Assembly (NCBI GenBank): GCA_951812925.1
Contig: OX638372.1
Coordinates: 41,972,245-42,036,244 of the forward strand
Direction of reading: 5' to 3'
Length of the DNA: 64,000 nucleotides
DNA from: Calliopum simillimum
Taxonomy: Eukaryota; Arthropoda; Insecta; Diptera; Lauxaniidae
A program made the translations under genes and the position numbers. Within the stretch, counting starts at the first letter, position 1. Each line of letters starts with the position of its first letter. The notes beneath the pieces are model-generated. The model was not told the DNA's origin. It made no database searches and saw nothing but the letters and a program-made list of their open reading frames with translations. Below are positions 47,191 through 59,700 of this stretch, piece by piece.

Positions 47191-48574
47191 TAAGTAACAA
47201 GAGAAAAGGACTAGGGACTAGAGAAAAAGTTTTAAAACAATAATTTAAGTATTTTAATTTTAAAGCCTACTGCGAAAAATTTTTTTAAATTGAGTTATTT
47301 GAAAACAGGTTATTGGATAAAATGTATCAGACAATTTTATGAATCGCAGTCCTTAGATAGTATTGTGATAAACTTCAGATTCAATTTGATCATTATACAA
47401 CCTAATCAAAGTATGGCCTAAGCTTTAGTATATAACCTGCCGGAAGGTGATACAATAGAATAGTAATGATAATAATAATGAAGAATAACGTAAAACAAAA
47501 GGGTTTGTAAAAAACTTTACCACGAAAATATGCACAGTGGGCTGTTATGGATTATAGCTGGCAAATAGTGTACTAACACGAAAAAATAACAAATTATGTA
47601 CTAAGAAGGACGAAAACAAAATCATTCATGATAAAATTTTGTTTGAAAATTATGATGTTATGAGACTTCGCATATATTAAGCATCACAGCTGATGATGGA
47701 ACTAATTTCAATTATCTTTTTTTATATACTTAGGTACATACGAGCACTACAACAAATTTTTCATTTAGCGATTTCAAAGTTTATAAATATGAAAAGTTTT
47801 AAATATGTAGTGCCAATTTTCTGAAAACACATCGTGTACACTATGTGCATGAAAGTGCCATGTATTTCACAATTTACAACTGCTGGCAATTGCCTAAAGG
47901 ATTTCATTTTGTATTCGCATTTTAACAAGTGGCCATGCTACTTTAGGCAGAAATGCAAATTTCAATGGCTTCAAGTGCGAGGAGAGTCCTTAATTAAAAC
48001 TCACAAAAGATCGCTAGAGTACGCATGAATAAATGTGAAAAGCGGCAGATAATCGGCTTATTTTGTGCCAAATGGCAAATGACAATATTCACTTCCATGT
48101 ACAAATTACTCAAAATTGTATTTCACTGCTAAAGTGCTGAGTTGGTTGTTCGTTTCCAAGGCTATGGTACGGATGCTGGTTGATAAAATGGTACTAATTA
48201 ATATTTGCATCATTTGACAATAGCAAATGTAGAACAAGTGGTCAACATTTGAGTGATAGGATATTTTTAATACTCAAAATTGTGAAGAAATAATGACATA
48301 ACAAGAACATCTGTATTTTACTTTTTTGAGATCTTGTTAAATCTAGTATGTAGATATTAAAGTTTCTGGAAAATACCAGCGCAATCTACCATTGATTCAT
48401 AAGAACAAGTTATTTGATTTGATGCATTTGGTACATCTTTCACTGGCATTTCCCATATAACCCTTCATTTTCTTTTTGAAATTTTCAATTTAAGCTTCAA
48501 ATGTAAGCGGAAAATGTGCAATAACAATTTTCTCACTTGTCATTTTTGCTAGTAAGTAGTAAGCAGTGGGTGAT
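47191..48574. other. Unannotated stretch
   Basis: Nothing recognised. Confidence 0.4.
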
Positions 48575-49552
48575 TGTGACGCACGGTGCTCTTGAACAGT
48601 CGATAGGTTTTTTGAGTATGTGGAGAAAATCTGTGAATGGGGTTTCATTTGTATTAGTTTAGTGGTCTGGAAAATGCAAACCCCGAAATCGTAGCTGATC
48701 ATCCTTGCGAAATATCGCAAAAATACATATTCCATATAAAAAAAAAAAAAAAAATCGGAAAAAAACGCAACAAACAAATATAAAAATAAATATATTTAAT
48801 GTATTTTGCAATGCTCAATCCGAATCCGACCTTAAAATTGCTATATCTCATACGGTTTTTGAGATATCTTAGCATATACAAGGAAAAAATACCGTTATTG
48901 CTATATTTTGAAGCTATGTAACTATATTATAGAACATTCATACGCAAAATTCGATACATTATCCAAAAGATTCAATGTTTTGCTTTAAAACCTCATTTAA
49001 ATTACGTCAATAGCTTAATTTTTCTCCGAAATATCATAGACTGAAATAATGACAAAACACGTTTTTTGCACTTTTTTAACTATTTAGGTTAGGATATCTC
49101 CGAGAAAAATAAAGAAATGGACATTATTTGAAATAGGTTTAGAAGATTGATTAAAGCTTTCCATTTCTGCATCAGAATTTACGGATATACGTCCTGTTAT
49201 ATATTTCCAAAACACAGTGATAAAACATAGCATCGGCTTTTTTTCCTTGTTTAGGCTAAGATATCTCAAAAACCGTATAAGATACAGCAATTCTAAGGCC
49301 GGATTCGGATTCAGCATTGCAAAATACATTAAAAATATTTATTTTTATATTTGTTTGTTGCGTTTTTTTTTCTGAATTTTCTTTTATTTTATATGAGATA
49401 AGTATTTTTGCGATATATCGCGGGGATGATCAGCTACGATTTCGAAGTTTGCATTTTTCAGACCACTAAACTAATACAAATGAAACCCCAATCACAGATT
49501 TTCTCCACATACTCAAAAAACCTATCGACTGTTCACGAGCACCTTGGACGTG
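48575..49552. mobile_element. Foldback element, ~980 bp, arms ~480 bp
   Basis: Inverted matches run almost to the centre (about 49063): GGTGCTCTTGAACAGTCGAT against its near-complement at about 49520-49543; ACTAATACAAATGAAACCCC on both sides; GCAATGCTCAATCCGAATCC against GGATTCGGATTCAGCATTGC; GGTTTTTGAGATATCTTAGC against its complement. ORFs on the minus strand in each arm are mirror artefacts. Confidence 0.85.
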
Positions 49553-49554
49553 GA

Positions 49555-51112
49555 TCAACGTTTTGATAAAAAAAAAAATGATATTTTAATGGAGAAAAAT
49601 ATGAAAAGCAGCACAATAAAATCAGATGAGTTTTCAAACGATGTAATTGAAAAAAGTAAGTTCTGAGAAAAATATGAAGCAAAGCAATTGCGAAATATTT
49701 TTACACAAGTAAAATTAACGAATTCTGTTTTCAACGGTTTGACAGTTAAAAGATTTTTTCCAAAAAATATTATAAATAATAAAATATAACTAACTTTTCA
49801 CTCTGTAAGTTTTATTTTTGAAAGTAATGCCGCAAAAACATTTCTATTGAAAAAGTATACCCAGCGAAGATAGAGAATACAAACAAAAGTATAAGCCAAA
49901 TAAGAAGGACTAATAATTACTTAGCTATGGCCTACAAAGGCAAGTCTATATGAATATGAATATATGTCTATATTTATGTGCGCTTTTCACTGACAGCTCA
50001 TTAGCTCAGAAACACAGGTGTAACTTGAAGCAAACAGGTGGTTTTAATGTTATTAAATGTGGAATAAATTCAAGAATAATGACGTGAGAGAAATTCCATA
50101 AAAACATTTTATTAGCTTAAAATTTGCATAATACATCATGCACATGTTTAAGAGAAAATAATAGTCTTTAATTTTGTATATAACATTGTTATTTAATTTA
50201 TACAATTTCAGATATATTGAAAAAACAAATTTAGATTTTTGGTTAAAAAGTTTTTCATTTAAAAAATGTTGCACCAGTAAAACTTTTAAGGTTTCTCTTT
50301 CAACTCAAATTTTCATTTTAGTTATTTTAGCGATGAAGAGTAGTTTCCAACAAAACTTTTCCAGTTGTTGATATTTGACAAGCACAAATTATCATAAGTA
50401 GTTAATTTTGTTAAGCACTAAACTAACATGGTGAAACCAGAGCAGACGAAGTGATGTTCCTTTTTTTTGCCAAAAAGCTTATTTTTCTATTTTTATTTGA
50501 TTTTTATTTTAAGTAAACATCACTTATACTAGTATAAGATTACTTTGCCAAATTTTATAAAACGTAGTAAAACATAAAACATATTTTTTTTTTTTAATTT
50601 AAAATCTTAAGTTAAGCGTATTTAATTTTAAAATAATTATTTACTTTAGATGAACCAGTTTCAAAAGATTATGAATTTTTGATAAGTCCGTCAAATTTTA
50701 AAATGGTTGAAATCTGAAGCAAAAGTCATAAAACTCAATTCAAAATCCGATAAATTTATAGAAAGTAAAATACCAAAATATGTTGAAAGCCTCTAAAAAC
50801 GTTTAAAAAGTCTAAATATGAAAAAAATCCAATCTTGAATAATGCTGGAAAGTTTTAAGTGTTATGATATATTTGAATAAGATGAAAAATGTTGACCGAC
50901 TCAGGAATTTTGGTCAAAAGCGCTCCATTGGCATCTCAAGAAAAAAGAGTATAAGGCAGAAACTGCTTAGAAACGCCGAAAAAGTTTTTGAAAATTTTTT
51001 GAAGCATTTTATAATTCCTCAAAAATTGGTCCAAACATAAGAGAATAAAAATATTTCCAAAAATTTTGCGAAATTTCACACGTATCCTTAGGGCAATTCT
51101 AAGGATTTTTGC
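49555..51112. other. Unannotated AT-rich stretch
   Basis: Nothing recognised. Confidence 0.4.
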
Positions 51113-51375
51113 ATATCGTCGGGTTAAAACTACAACTAGACATCTAAATTTTTGATATTTTGAGTAAAGTATACAGAAACATGAATAAAAAATAGCGCTA
51201 CGCCTTAGTATAGTCAGTTTTTTTGAAATGTAGTCCCTATCCAATTTTATATGAGAAATAAAAAGCAGAAAACTAGAAAATCTTATACAAAAATCTAATT
51301 TCAAAAAACTTTAAAAGCGTTTTTCTCAAATTAATAAAAATGTAAATATCTTGTTGTAGTTTTAGCCCAACGATA
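51113..51375. mobile_element. Foldback MITE (ATATCGTCGGGTTAAAAC), copy 2
   Basis: Same termini and orientation as 12399-12659, with a more diverged right end (TAGTTTTAGCCCAACGATAA). Confidence 0.75.
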
Positions 51376-52139
51376 AGATGCCTCGTTTTTCATTAAAAAA
51401 GCATTTTTGGGATTACGTTGTTGAAAAACCTAAAAAAATCGATTTTTGGAACCAAATATTACCTGTACTACAAAAAGAAATTTATAATATTTTAACGCCA
51501 AAAAATTTTGCAAGGACATTAAATTAGGAATAAAAAACGTGTTTTTAGCCAAACTTGGTAGTTTATGCAGATATCGTTTTTAAGATTCCTTCTAACCCCA
51601 GATTCGGTGTTTGTTGTTGAATTATATATTAGGACTGGAAATTTATTGCAAAATAGTGGAAGAGTTCTGAAGAAATTGAAAATAGTTAAGGATGTCAGAA
51701 AATGTCGATATATAACTTTTGAAGGAGCAAAAATATAATTATCACGTGAAAAAGTCCAAAAGTATAGATAATGTTACATAAATGACTCACTTAATGATTC
51801 ACTTAATTTAATTGTGAATTTCTCTTTACAGTGAAGTCTCACTACGGGTGATTGAATGTTATACCGTCTAATAAATAGGATCATATTTGAAAAAAAAAGT
51901 ATCACAAATTAAAACAAAACTGTAACAAGAGCAAAAAGTCGGAATTAAGTTTCAATTTCAGTTTTGTATTTTTAACAGTTTCCTCTGAATTGTTAGTTCA
52001 TTCAAATCATAGGTCAGATTACATTTGTTCCATTGTACATGGAATTTACATTCATATGGTTTAATTCTTTTTTTTTTCTTTCCTTAGCTAAAATTGGATT
52101 GAGCTTTTCCCACATTTCAAAAAAAAAAAAAATCCCCAG
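51376..52139. other. Unannotated AT-rich stretch
   Basis: Nothing recognised. Confidence 0.4.
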
Positions 52140-52345
52140 CCGAATGAATGTACACTTACAAGTGAATGGAACTTGTTGAATTTTCATTTTTTCGGTGTTT
52201 CACAAGTGGCAAAAAAAAGCGCAAGAGTCATAAATTTCAACGAGTTTTCATCAATTCATCTACGTGTTTCTGCCTTTAAATTGGAATTTTGTATAAAAGT
52301 TGAACTGAGAAAGTTAATTCGGTGGTGAATTTGAATGGTTGAAAG
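52140..52345 (+). repeat. Diverged duplicate block, copy 2
   Basis: Counterpart of 24640-24860; shares AATTTCAACGAGTTTTCATC and the surrounding order of blocks. Confidence 0.6.
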
Positions 52346-52373
52346 TTGAATAAACGTGACATGAACATATATT

Positions 52374-52624
52374 AGCCGTTCAAAATGAAAATGGTGGAAG
52401 TCCAAAACGAAAAATAATGTCATATAAATGATGTGCCATAATGATCGGTTATTTGATCGATATCATTTTTTTAAATTAATTTTGATAAATTCCATATAAT
52501 CAAGTAAATTTTTTGTCCAAACAGAAATCAATTTTATTCATCCCTAACAAAATGTCAACCAATTAATATTATGACATTACTTTTGTCTCCTTTTGGACTT
52601 GGACCATTTTCATTTTGAACGGCT
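52374..52624. mobile_element. MITE with AGCCGTTCAAAATGAAAATG ends and 8-bp TSD
   Basis: Perfect ~22-bp inverted ends (52374-52395 and 52603-52624), flanked by a perfect 8-bp duplication CATATATT (52366-52373 and 52625-52632). The ~251-bp interior has no coding content. The target size suggests hAT mobilisation. A diverged relative lies at about 53290-53505. Confidence 0.9.
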
Positions 52625-52872
52625 CATATATTTGAATGCTTTTAGTTTGCTTTACTTTGCTTTAAAAAGTTATTGTTATTTAAACAAGAAACCACTATCT
52701 AAATAAACTAGTTTCATGAAGAAAGTTTTTCTGGATTTTTAAGTCTGTGGTTGGGTACTTGCTTTCGCATCATATGGCGTTCGAAGGGAACTTGCTTGTG
52801 ATACATTCTTTTCTGCTTACTGTTCTTGCTCACAGACTCTTCAGAAATCGTCGTCAAACTCATCTATAAAAG

Positions 52873-53090
52873 TAGTGACGAACAATATTAGTCTTGGTCT
52901 TGAGTCTTGGGCTTGGTAATTTTTCGAGACCAAGACTCTAATGTTGACATAGTTTCTTGGTCTTTAATATTTATAGTTATTAGGGGTTTCGCGCATTTTT
53001 CGAACATAAAGTCATCTCTCAAAACGAATTTTGCGATCTTAAGGACCCAGCTGAAAAAATAAGGTTAAAAAATTTTGCGCACTCAGTACT
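52873..53090. mobile_element. Truncated, diverged copy of the CTTGGT hAT-type MITE
   Basis: TAGTGACGAACAATATTAGT and CTTGGTCTTGAGTCTTGG, then TTTATAGTTATTAGGGGTTT, parallel 33644 to about 33930. The right terminus is missing. Confidence 0.75.
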
Positions 53091-53289
53091 CTATGTGCAG
53101 TAGAATGTTCAAAAGAATTTTTTTGGCACTATCTGAAAAAAACAATGGAAAAAAAAATCAACCAAGAATTAAAAAATTTGGGTTCAAAAGTCAGATAGGA
53201 TTAAGTCAAGTTTTCGGGAAAATGTTAAGAATAACAAGGGCATACAACTTTTTCCTTTTTATAATATTTGAATGGATTTTTTTGAAAGT

Positions 53290-53505
53290 GGATTAAGTTC
53301 ATAAAGGGACAAAAGTAATGTCGTATACATTATGTGTCATTGTAATCAGTTATGTGACTGATAACCATTTTTCAACCTAATACCATGAATTGAACAATAT
53401 CAGGTAAATTTTTTTGTGGAAACAGAGGCTAATTTTATTAATTTTTGCCAAAATGTCACTTCATATCATAACATTTATTTTGCCTCATTATAGGCGCATT
53501 CCGCT
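53290..53505. mobile_element. Diverged copy of the AGCCGTTC MITE
   Basis: Ordered matches to 52395-52600: GACAAAAGTAATGTC, ATTATGTGTCAT-GTAATC-GTTATGTGA, AGGTAAATTTTTTTGTGGAA, AATTTTATTAATTTTTGCCA. The termini have decayed. Confidence 0.6.
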
Positions 53506-53509
53506 TAAA

Positions 53510-56318
53510 AAAATTAATTATTTTAATGAAAAGAGGATCAACCGGTTTGCATCTTTCAATCTACGAACAGGCACAGAGCTACCGCATCGGGATGCACATT
53601 CTAGGGATTTGCAATATGAGTTGTTGAAATCGGTATTTAACTAAATGTTTTCGATATCTTTAGTGCGACCCTAAGCTCTCTAGTGTAATTAAAAACACAT
53701 CAAATACATTCAATTTATTCCAAATTCCTTGCAATTTTTTGTGCTAAAAATCTAAACCAAATGCTGTTGGGTAATCCAGATTTGCACTATCATCATCATC
53801 TTTTAAAAAATGCATCCTTGGTTATGAAGAACCTCTGTCACTGAATCTAATGAACATGTGGTAAAAATATCTGCTGACTTTCCATTTTTAAATGGAATTT
53901 TCTTTTGAGTAATGTCAGAAAATGCTACAGCAACAGTTGCATCACAATTGCACCAATGCAAAGAATTAATCCCTTATTTCAGATATGACTTTGTTTTTTT
54001 TTTTTATTTCTCCACAAATACCTCTCACAATTAGAATTGAATCTCTTATTTCCAAACCAAAAAAGAATTGTCATGGTTATATGGAATTAACAAAAACATA
54101 AAAAACTCCAGCAAATTTTTCTGCTGCACTTGACATTGGAATTTATAAAATGATGAAGGTATTTTGTTTCAAGCAACTGAAGATTATACTTCTTAATCCA
54201 AATTAAAATTCATAGGATTATTTCTGTATTTTCTTTTTTAAAAGGGTTGTGGCAGCTCGATCTCAAAAAAGAAAAATACCTTTTTTGCAATTGTGAAAAT
54301 TATACGCTATTCTATAATTTAATATTATGTTTGTGATTTCACTTCACAATAGAATATTTTGCTAATCACCTTATTTCGTACATTTTTTGTAAACAAATTT
54401 CTGTGATTAAGGAACTAAATTAAACATATAAATTGTTTCAAGATAGTGGATATTTTAGTCGGTGCTCCGAGTTTTGTGTGTTAAATTGTGTCACGACCAG
54501 TCAGATCTTTAGGTCCCTGGTAATTATTTTCGTAAAAAATATATTTTGCAGGTATTTATAAATACATTTATAGGCTCTAAATTATTGACATTTTACTATT
54601 GAACTCTGTAATTTCGTCACTGAACGTCGAATTGACGGTTTATTGAATGAAATGCGAAAAAATTTCAAGTCCCTGACCTCGGTGTCCAAGAAACTTAAAG
54701 ATCTTGTTTTTTAGTATTCAAAATAATTGGGTTTTCATTTAATTTTTTTAAACGGCTATAAAATTTTTGCATCTTATTTTTTTTTTTTAAAAAAAAAGGA
54801 CAAAAGCACTTGTTTGAACCCAGATCCAAAAGATTTATTTTAATTTTTGCATTTACATACGAATATTGGCACAAAAAGAGCACTTCAGAAACAAAAACTT
54901 GCTGTGAAGCAAACAAAGCAAAAATTAAACATCAAAGCCCTTAGCATCATTCGAGAGATATTCATGCCATCCATATCGAATTTATAGAATTTTACAATAC
55001 CACAAAATACAACCATCCAAATGACCTCAAATGGACGAATTAAGCCAAAAAATTGGGTAAGTCCAGCAATGCATTCAATGTAAAATTGATGCCACTTAGA
55101 GTGCTTTTATTGCAGTCGTGGGGCAATGATGGAAATTCATGTATTTTATTACAAAATTCATAAATGCTGCCAGTGGAAGCATTTGCTGCACAAACATATA
55201 TATGTACAAGTATGCAAAATTGGGGTAATGATTCCCATTAAATGGTCATATTTGGCATCATATTGAAATTTGAGGTTTTTTTCAAGTTTTTCCCTTATGA
55301 TATTTTGATATCAAACTGTGTATTCTTCTTGAATTGAAAAATTTAAATTTTGATTTATTGAATTAGCATATAGAAGTTTTGGGATAAACAGCGCTTACTG
55401 AAATTTTCCTAGAAATAAAGGTTTTAAATTTGCAGAATTGTACCTTAGCTTTGAGCATCTGCTGAATGAAATTGGAAATTGAATTGAATATTTATTTAAA
55501 AAAATTTTATAGTTAGTTTGAATCGCTTAAAAACATCAAAGACCACAATAGATCGTTTACATAAATTAATTAAAATACAACAAAAGACCGTCACAGGAAC
55601 ACTGAGCAAATTAGCATATGTACACACACAAACATTCAATATGAACAACAATCGCCTCAAATTGGCAAATTCACAAATACTCCACATAATGCCTCATGCA
55701 ATTGAGAACCACAAAGCCTATTGCGTGTGAAACTTTGCAGTAGATAAACAGCTGTTATGGTCAACACTTTCATTACCAAACGATTGGGTCGAGGAAAATT
55801 ATATGAAAATAAATGGAATTGATGCTTTGTAAAAACAATTCATGCCGTAGTACATTCTTTTAGCGAAGTAACACATGAAAATGAATACGAGTTATTTTAA
55901 AGATAAGGCTACGAAATTTTGGTAAATAAATTTAAATTTAGAAAATATATCAAAGTGCGTAAGCAGTTATGATAAATTTGTTTAAATTGATTTTTAAATC
56001 ACCAGATAAGCGTGGTTGCCAATAAGCATTTTTTAAACAAGCTTCCTCTTCATATGAATAGTTTTGATCAATATAAGCAATTAAATTTTTTAATCAAAAA
56101 GCAATCTTTTCATTTAGTTACGGTGTAAGTTTTATTGAATGCTATGAAAATGTACCAAGTGATGATGGTTTTAGCTGCACATGGTAACTGTTGGCAGAAA
56201 TTTTATTAAAAAAGTTCTTCTAGCGCAATTTTCATAGTAGATATTGTTCAAAACAAACAAAATTAAGCTGCATTGCTGAAAGTAAGCCAGTAACAAAAAT
56301 ATAGAAACCAACAGTTAA
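53510..56318. other. Unannotated AT-rich stretch before the BEL/Pao element
   Basis: No gene, RNA or repeat recognised; only short ORFs. Confidence 0.4.
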
Positions 56319-56323
56319 GATAT

Positions 56324-56726
56324 TGGTGACAAATGCGAGAAAAAGAATCAAAAATTAATATTGGAAAATCACAACTTTATTTCTCCACAGTTTTGTCTAG
56401 AGTAATTTTACATAAAAAGAATGTTGCTTGAAGAGCCAAATATAAGTAACAAAAATATCGAATGTTAATGCCGTTACTCGACATGCAATAAAAAATAACA
56501 AAAGCAAATGTATGTATGTATGTTACTAGCGAGAGTAACTTACATTCAAATTGTTGAAAACATATTTTAAGTATAGGAATGCAATGAGACAAAAAACAAT
56601 ACATAAATATAACGGCGTTCTCATTGCAATTGTTAGTGATGTGTTTTTATAACATAATGTTTATGCGAATACTTATTTTAATAGATATGACACTAAAGTA
56701 CAATTTTAAATATTCGTTCACGAACA
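56324..56726 (-). repeat. BEL/Pao 3' LTR
   Basis: 403 bp, TG...CA on the coding strand. By eye it differs from the 5' LTR by five substitutions and one 1-bp indel, mostly in the first 60 plus-strand bases. A 75-codon ORF occurs in both LTRs and is probably incidental. Confidence 0.93.
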
Positions 56727-56741
56727 TCCCGGGCGGCCCTG
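56727..56741 (-). promoter_or_regulatory. Putative polypurine tract of the BEL/Pao element
   Basis: Coding-strand CAGGGCCGCCCGGGA lies directly before the 3' LTR. It is GC-rich and not purely purine, but in the correct place to prime plus-strand DNA. Confidence 0.5.
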
Positions 56742-56751
56742 AAACAGTGTT

Positions 56752-59700
56752 TCAGAATATAGGTAGAACAACAATCTTGGTTATGGGCCGTGTCATCTCG
56801 CCATGGGCAGTGTGAAGTTTAACAACTCTAACGAGTCCATTTGTGCCCTTGTGTGTTTCAACTACTTTCGCCATGAGCCATTTTGCAGGTGGTGCGTTGG
56901 TTTCTTTAACAACTACTATGTTACCCACAGCTATGTTTGGTTGTCGACGAGACCATTTCGGACGATTTTGCAGCGACGTTAAATATTCCTGATGCCAAGT
57001 ACGCCAAAACCCCTGGTACATGTTTTGAATGTGCTGCCAATAATCCAGCTTGTTAACGTTTATATGACTCAGATCTCCTTCCGGTACCATTGTATATGGA
57101 CGACCTATTAAAAAATGAGAAGGAGAAAGATAATTAGTCTCCGAATCTGGTGCTGTGCCCAGAGGGCGTGAGTTGACCACTGCTTCAATTTGTGCAAGCA
57201 AAGTATGCATTTGCTCAAACGTAAGTACTGCGTTCCCTATCACTCGGCGTAGATGTAGCTTGACTGATCGCACGGCTGATTCCCAAATTCCACCCCAATG
57301 CGGTGCATGTGGTGGGATATAATTCCATCGGATACCGTCCTCTGCTAAGGATGCGGCTATGATTTCATTATGCGATTGCGACATTATGACTGTGTGCATC
57401 TCATTTAATACACGAGAGGCACCAAGAAAATTTCTTCCGTTGTCGCTGAAGATTGTGGAACATTTTCCACGGCGGGACATAAAACGGCGAAGTGCAGCCA
57501 AGAAGCATTCAGTACTCAAGTCAGTGGCAAGTTCGAGGTGTATGGCAGATGTAACCATGCAGACAAATAAACAAATATAACCCTTTGAAGTGCGTGCATT
57601 TCTTCCACGATACAATTTTAGAGTCAAAGGGCCAGCGTAGTCACAACCTGTATTTTCAAATGGATGTGCTTGTCGTACACGTACCGCTGGTAGATCAGCC
57701 ATAAACTGTTGCGTTGTCAGCTGACGTTGGCGAAAACATTTGAGACATTTGTGAGTTATTTTTCGTATTAAAATCCTTGCTCCAAATATCCAGTAGGTCT
57801 GGCGAATGTGAACAAAAAGTGCAGACACTCCTGGGTGAAAATTTTGATCATGCTCATAGAGAAGAATGAGATATGTTATGCGATGTTCCTTTGGGAGAAT
57901 AATTGGATGACGAATATTTTCATCTAACGTGGAATTCCGAATTCTTCCACCAACACGTAAAAGTCCATTTTCGTCAACGAATGGATCGAGTTTGATTAAT
58001 TGAGACCCCTTGCTGAGGCCCTGGTTGGTTTGTAATTTGATTCGATCTTCAGTGTAGCACGCCTGAGCCAATCGAAGACAAGTTAATCGAGCTTCATTAA
58101 TTTCGTTGAAAGTTGCCTGCCCTGGTGCTTGTTGATTACGATGGGTACTAATTTTTCGTATAAAGCGTAAAACGTATGACATGACACGTAAGAGCCTTTT
58201 CCATGTTGAAATTCTTTCCACAGCGTTTTCTAGACGATTTTGGCTTGTTTGTTCAGTGGAAACCATATTAATTGTTGACGTTTTCATTTCTGCTGTCATT
58301 TCCTTTTCTGCAAATAAAATTGAATTACTAGCCTTATTCAATATAGAATTGTATAAATCATCATTCGTGAGCCAAGCAGGTCCCTTCCACCAGAGGTCAA
58401 AATCCAATAAGTTGAGAGCCATCATTCCACGTGACGCGCAGTCAGCAGGATTCTCCTTAGAAGCCACATGCCTCCAGGCATTTCGTGGCAGAGTATCAAG
58501 AATCTCTGCAGTACGATTGGCAACAAATGTTTTCAATTTAACTGGCGGATGCGATAACCACGCTAAGACTACGGTAGAGTCGCACCAAGCTTTAATATCG
58601 ATTTTTCCATGTGGCAAAGCGTTTTTCACTAAAACTAAGAGCCTAGTCAACAAAAGTGCGCCACATAATTCCAAGCGCGGAAGTGAAAGCTGTTTTAGTG
58701 GAGCAACACGAGTTTTGGCTGCTATGAGGGCTACTTTTACATCGCTATTTTTATCTATGAATCGACAATAAACAACAGCAGAATACGCTTTTATAGATGC
58801 GTCTGAAAATCCGTGCAGCTCAATATAATCGCTGGAGTTGTGCACAAACCGTGGCAATGATAAATTTGAAATATGACCCAAGTCTTCACGGCACTGTAAC
58901 CACCATTTAGCAAGATCAGGAGGAAGTGAATCATCCCAGTGCAAATTAAGAAGCCATAACTCTTGAAAGAATATTTTAAATTTAATAATTACGGGAGCCA
59001 GGAGTCCCAATGGGTCAAATATTCTAGATACATCTGATAGAACTTGTCGCTTGCTAACCTTTGGATATTTTTCAAGGCATACTTTGTACCCTAGTGAATC
59101 ATCACCTGGTTTCCAATAAATACCTAGAACCTTGGTTGGTTCTTCATAATTTTCGTTTTTGAAGAAACATTGCTCTGGTCGATCGCAAAAATTCGAAGTT
59201 ATTGCATTGCAATTTGAAACCCACTTTCTGAGTTCGAGCCCTGCGCAAGATAAAAGTTTTATCAGCTCATCACGCTTTTCAATTAAACCATTTTCAGACT
59301 GTGATCCTGTGATGACGTCATCAACGTAAAAGTCTTCACGAATAGTTTTTGCAGCAAGAGGAAATTCATTTTCGTAATCACTTGCAAGCTGCTCAAGTAC
59401 TCTTACAGAAAGGAAAGGTGCACAAGATGTACCGTATGTAACAGTACATAATTGAAAATGTTTGAGTCGTTCCGATGGATCTTCTCTCCAAACAATTCGT
59501 TGGTAATTTCGATGGTTTTCAGATACCCAAATTTGGCGAAACATTTTTACTATATCCGCAGAAAAAATGTATTTGTACATGCGAAAACGCAGACAAACGG
59601 CAAATAAATTGCGCTGAATGCTTGGACCAATATGCAAGGTACTGTTGAGTGAGACTCCATTTACATCTTGAAATGAGCCATCAAAAACAACGCGAAGTTT

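Noticed and set aside
56377..56604. 75-residue ORF repeated in both LTRs
   Set aside because: LTR regulatory DNA; repeated only because LTRs are duplicates; no known product.
58181..58771. 196-residue plus-strand ORF
   Set aside because: Antisense to the RNase H/integrase part of the BEL/Pao polyprotein.
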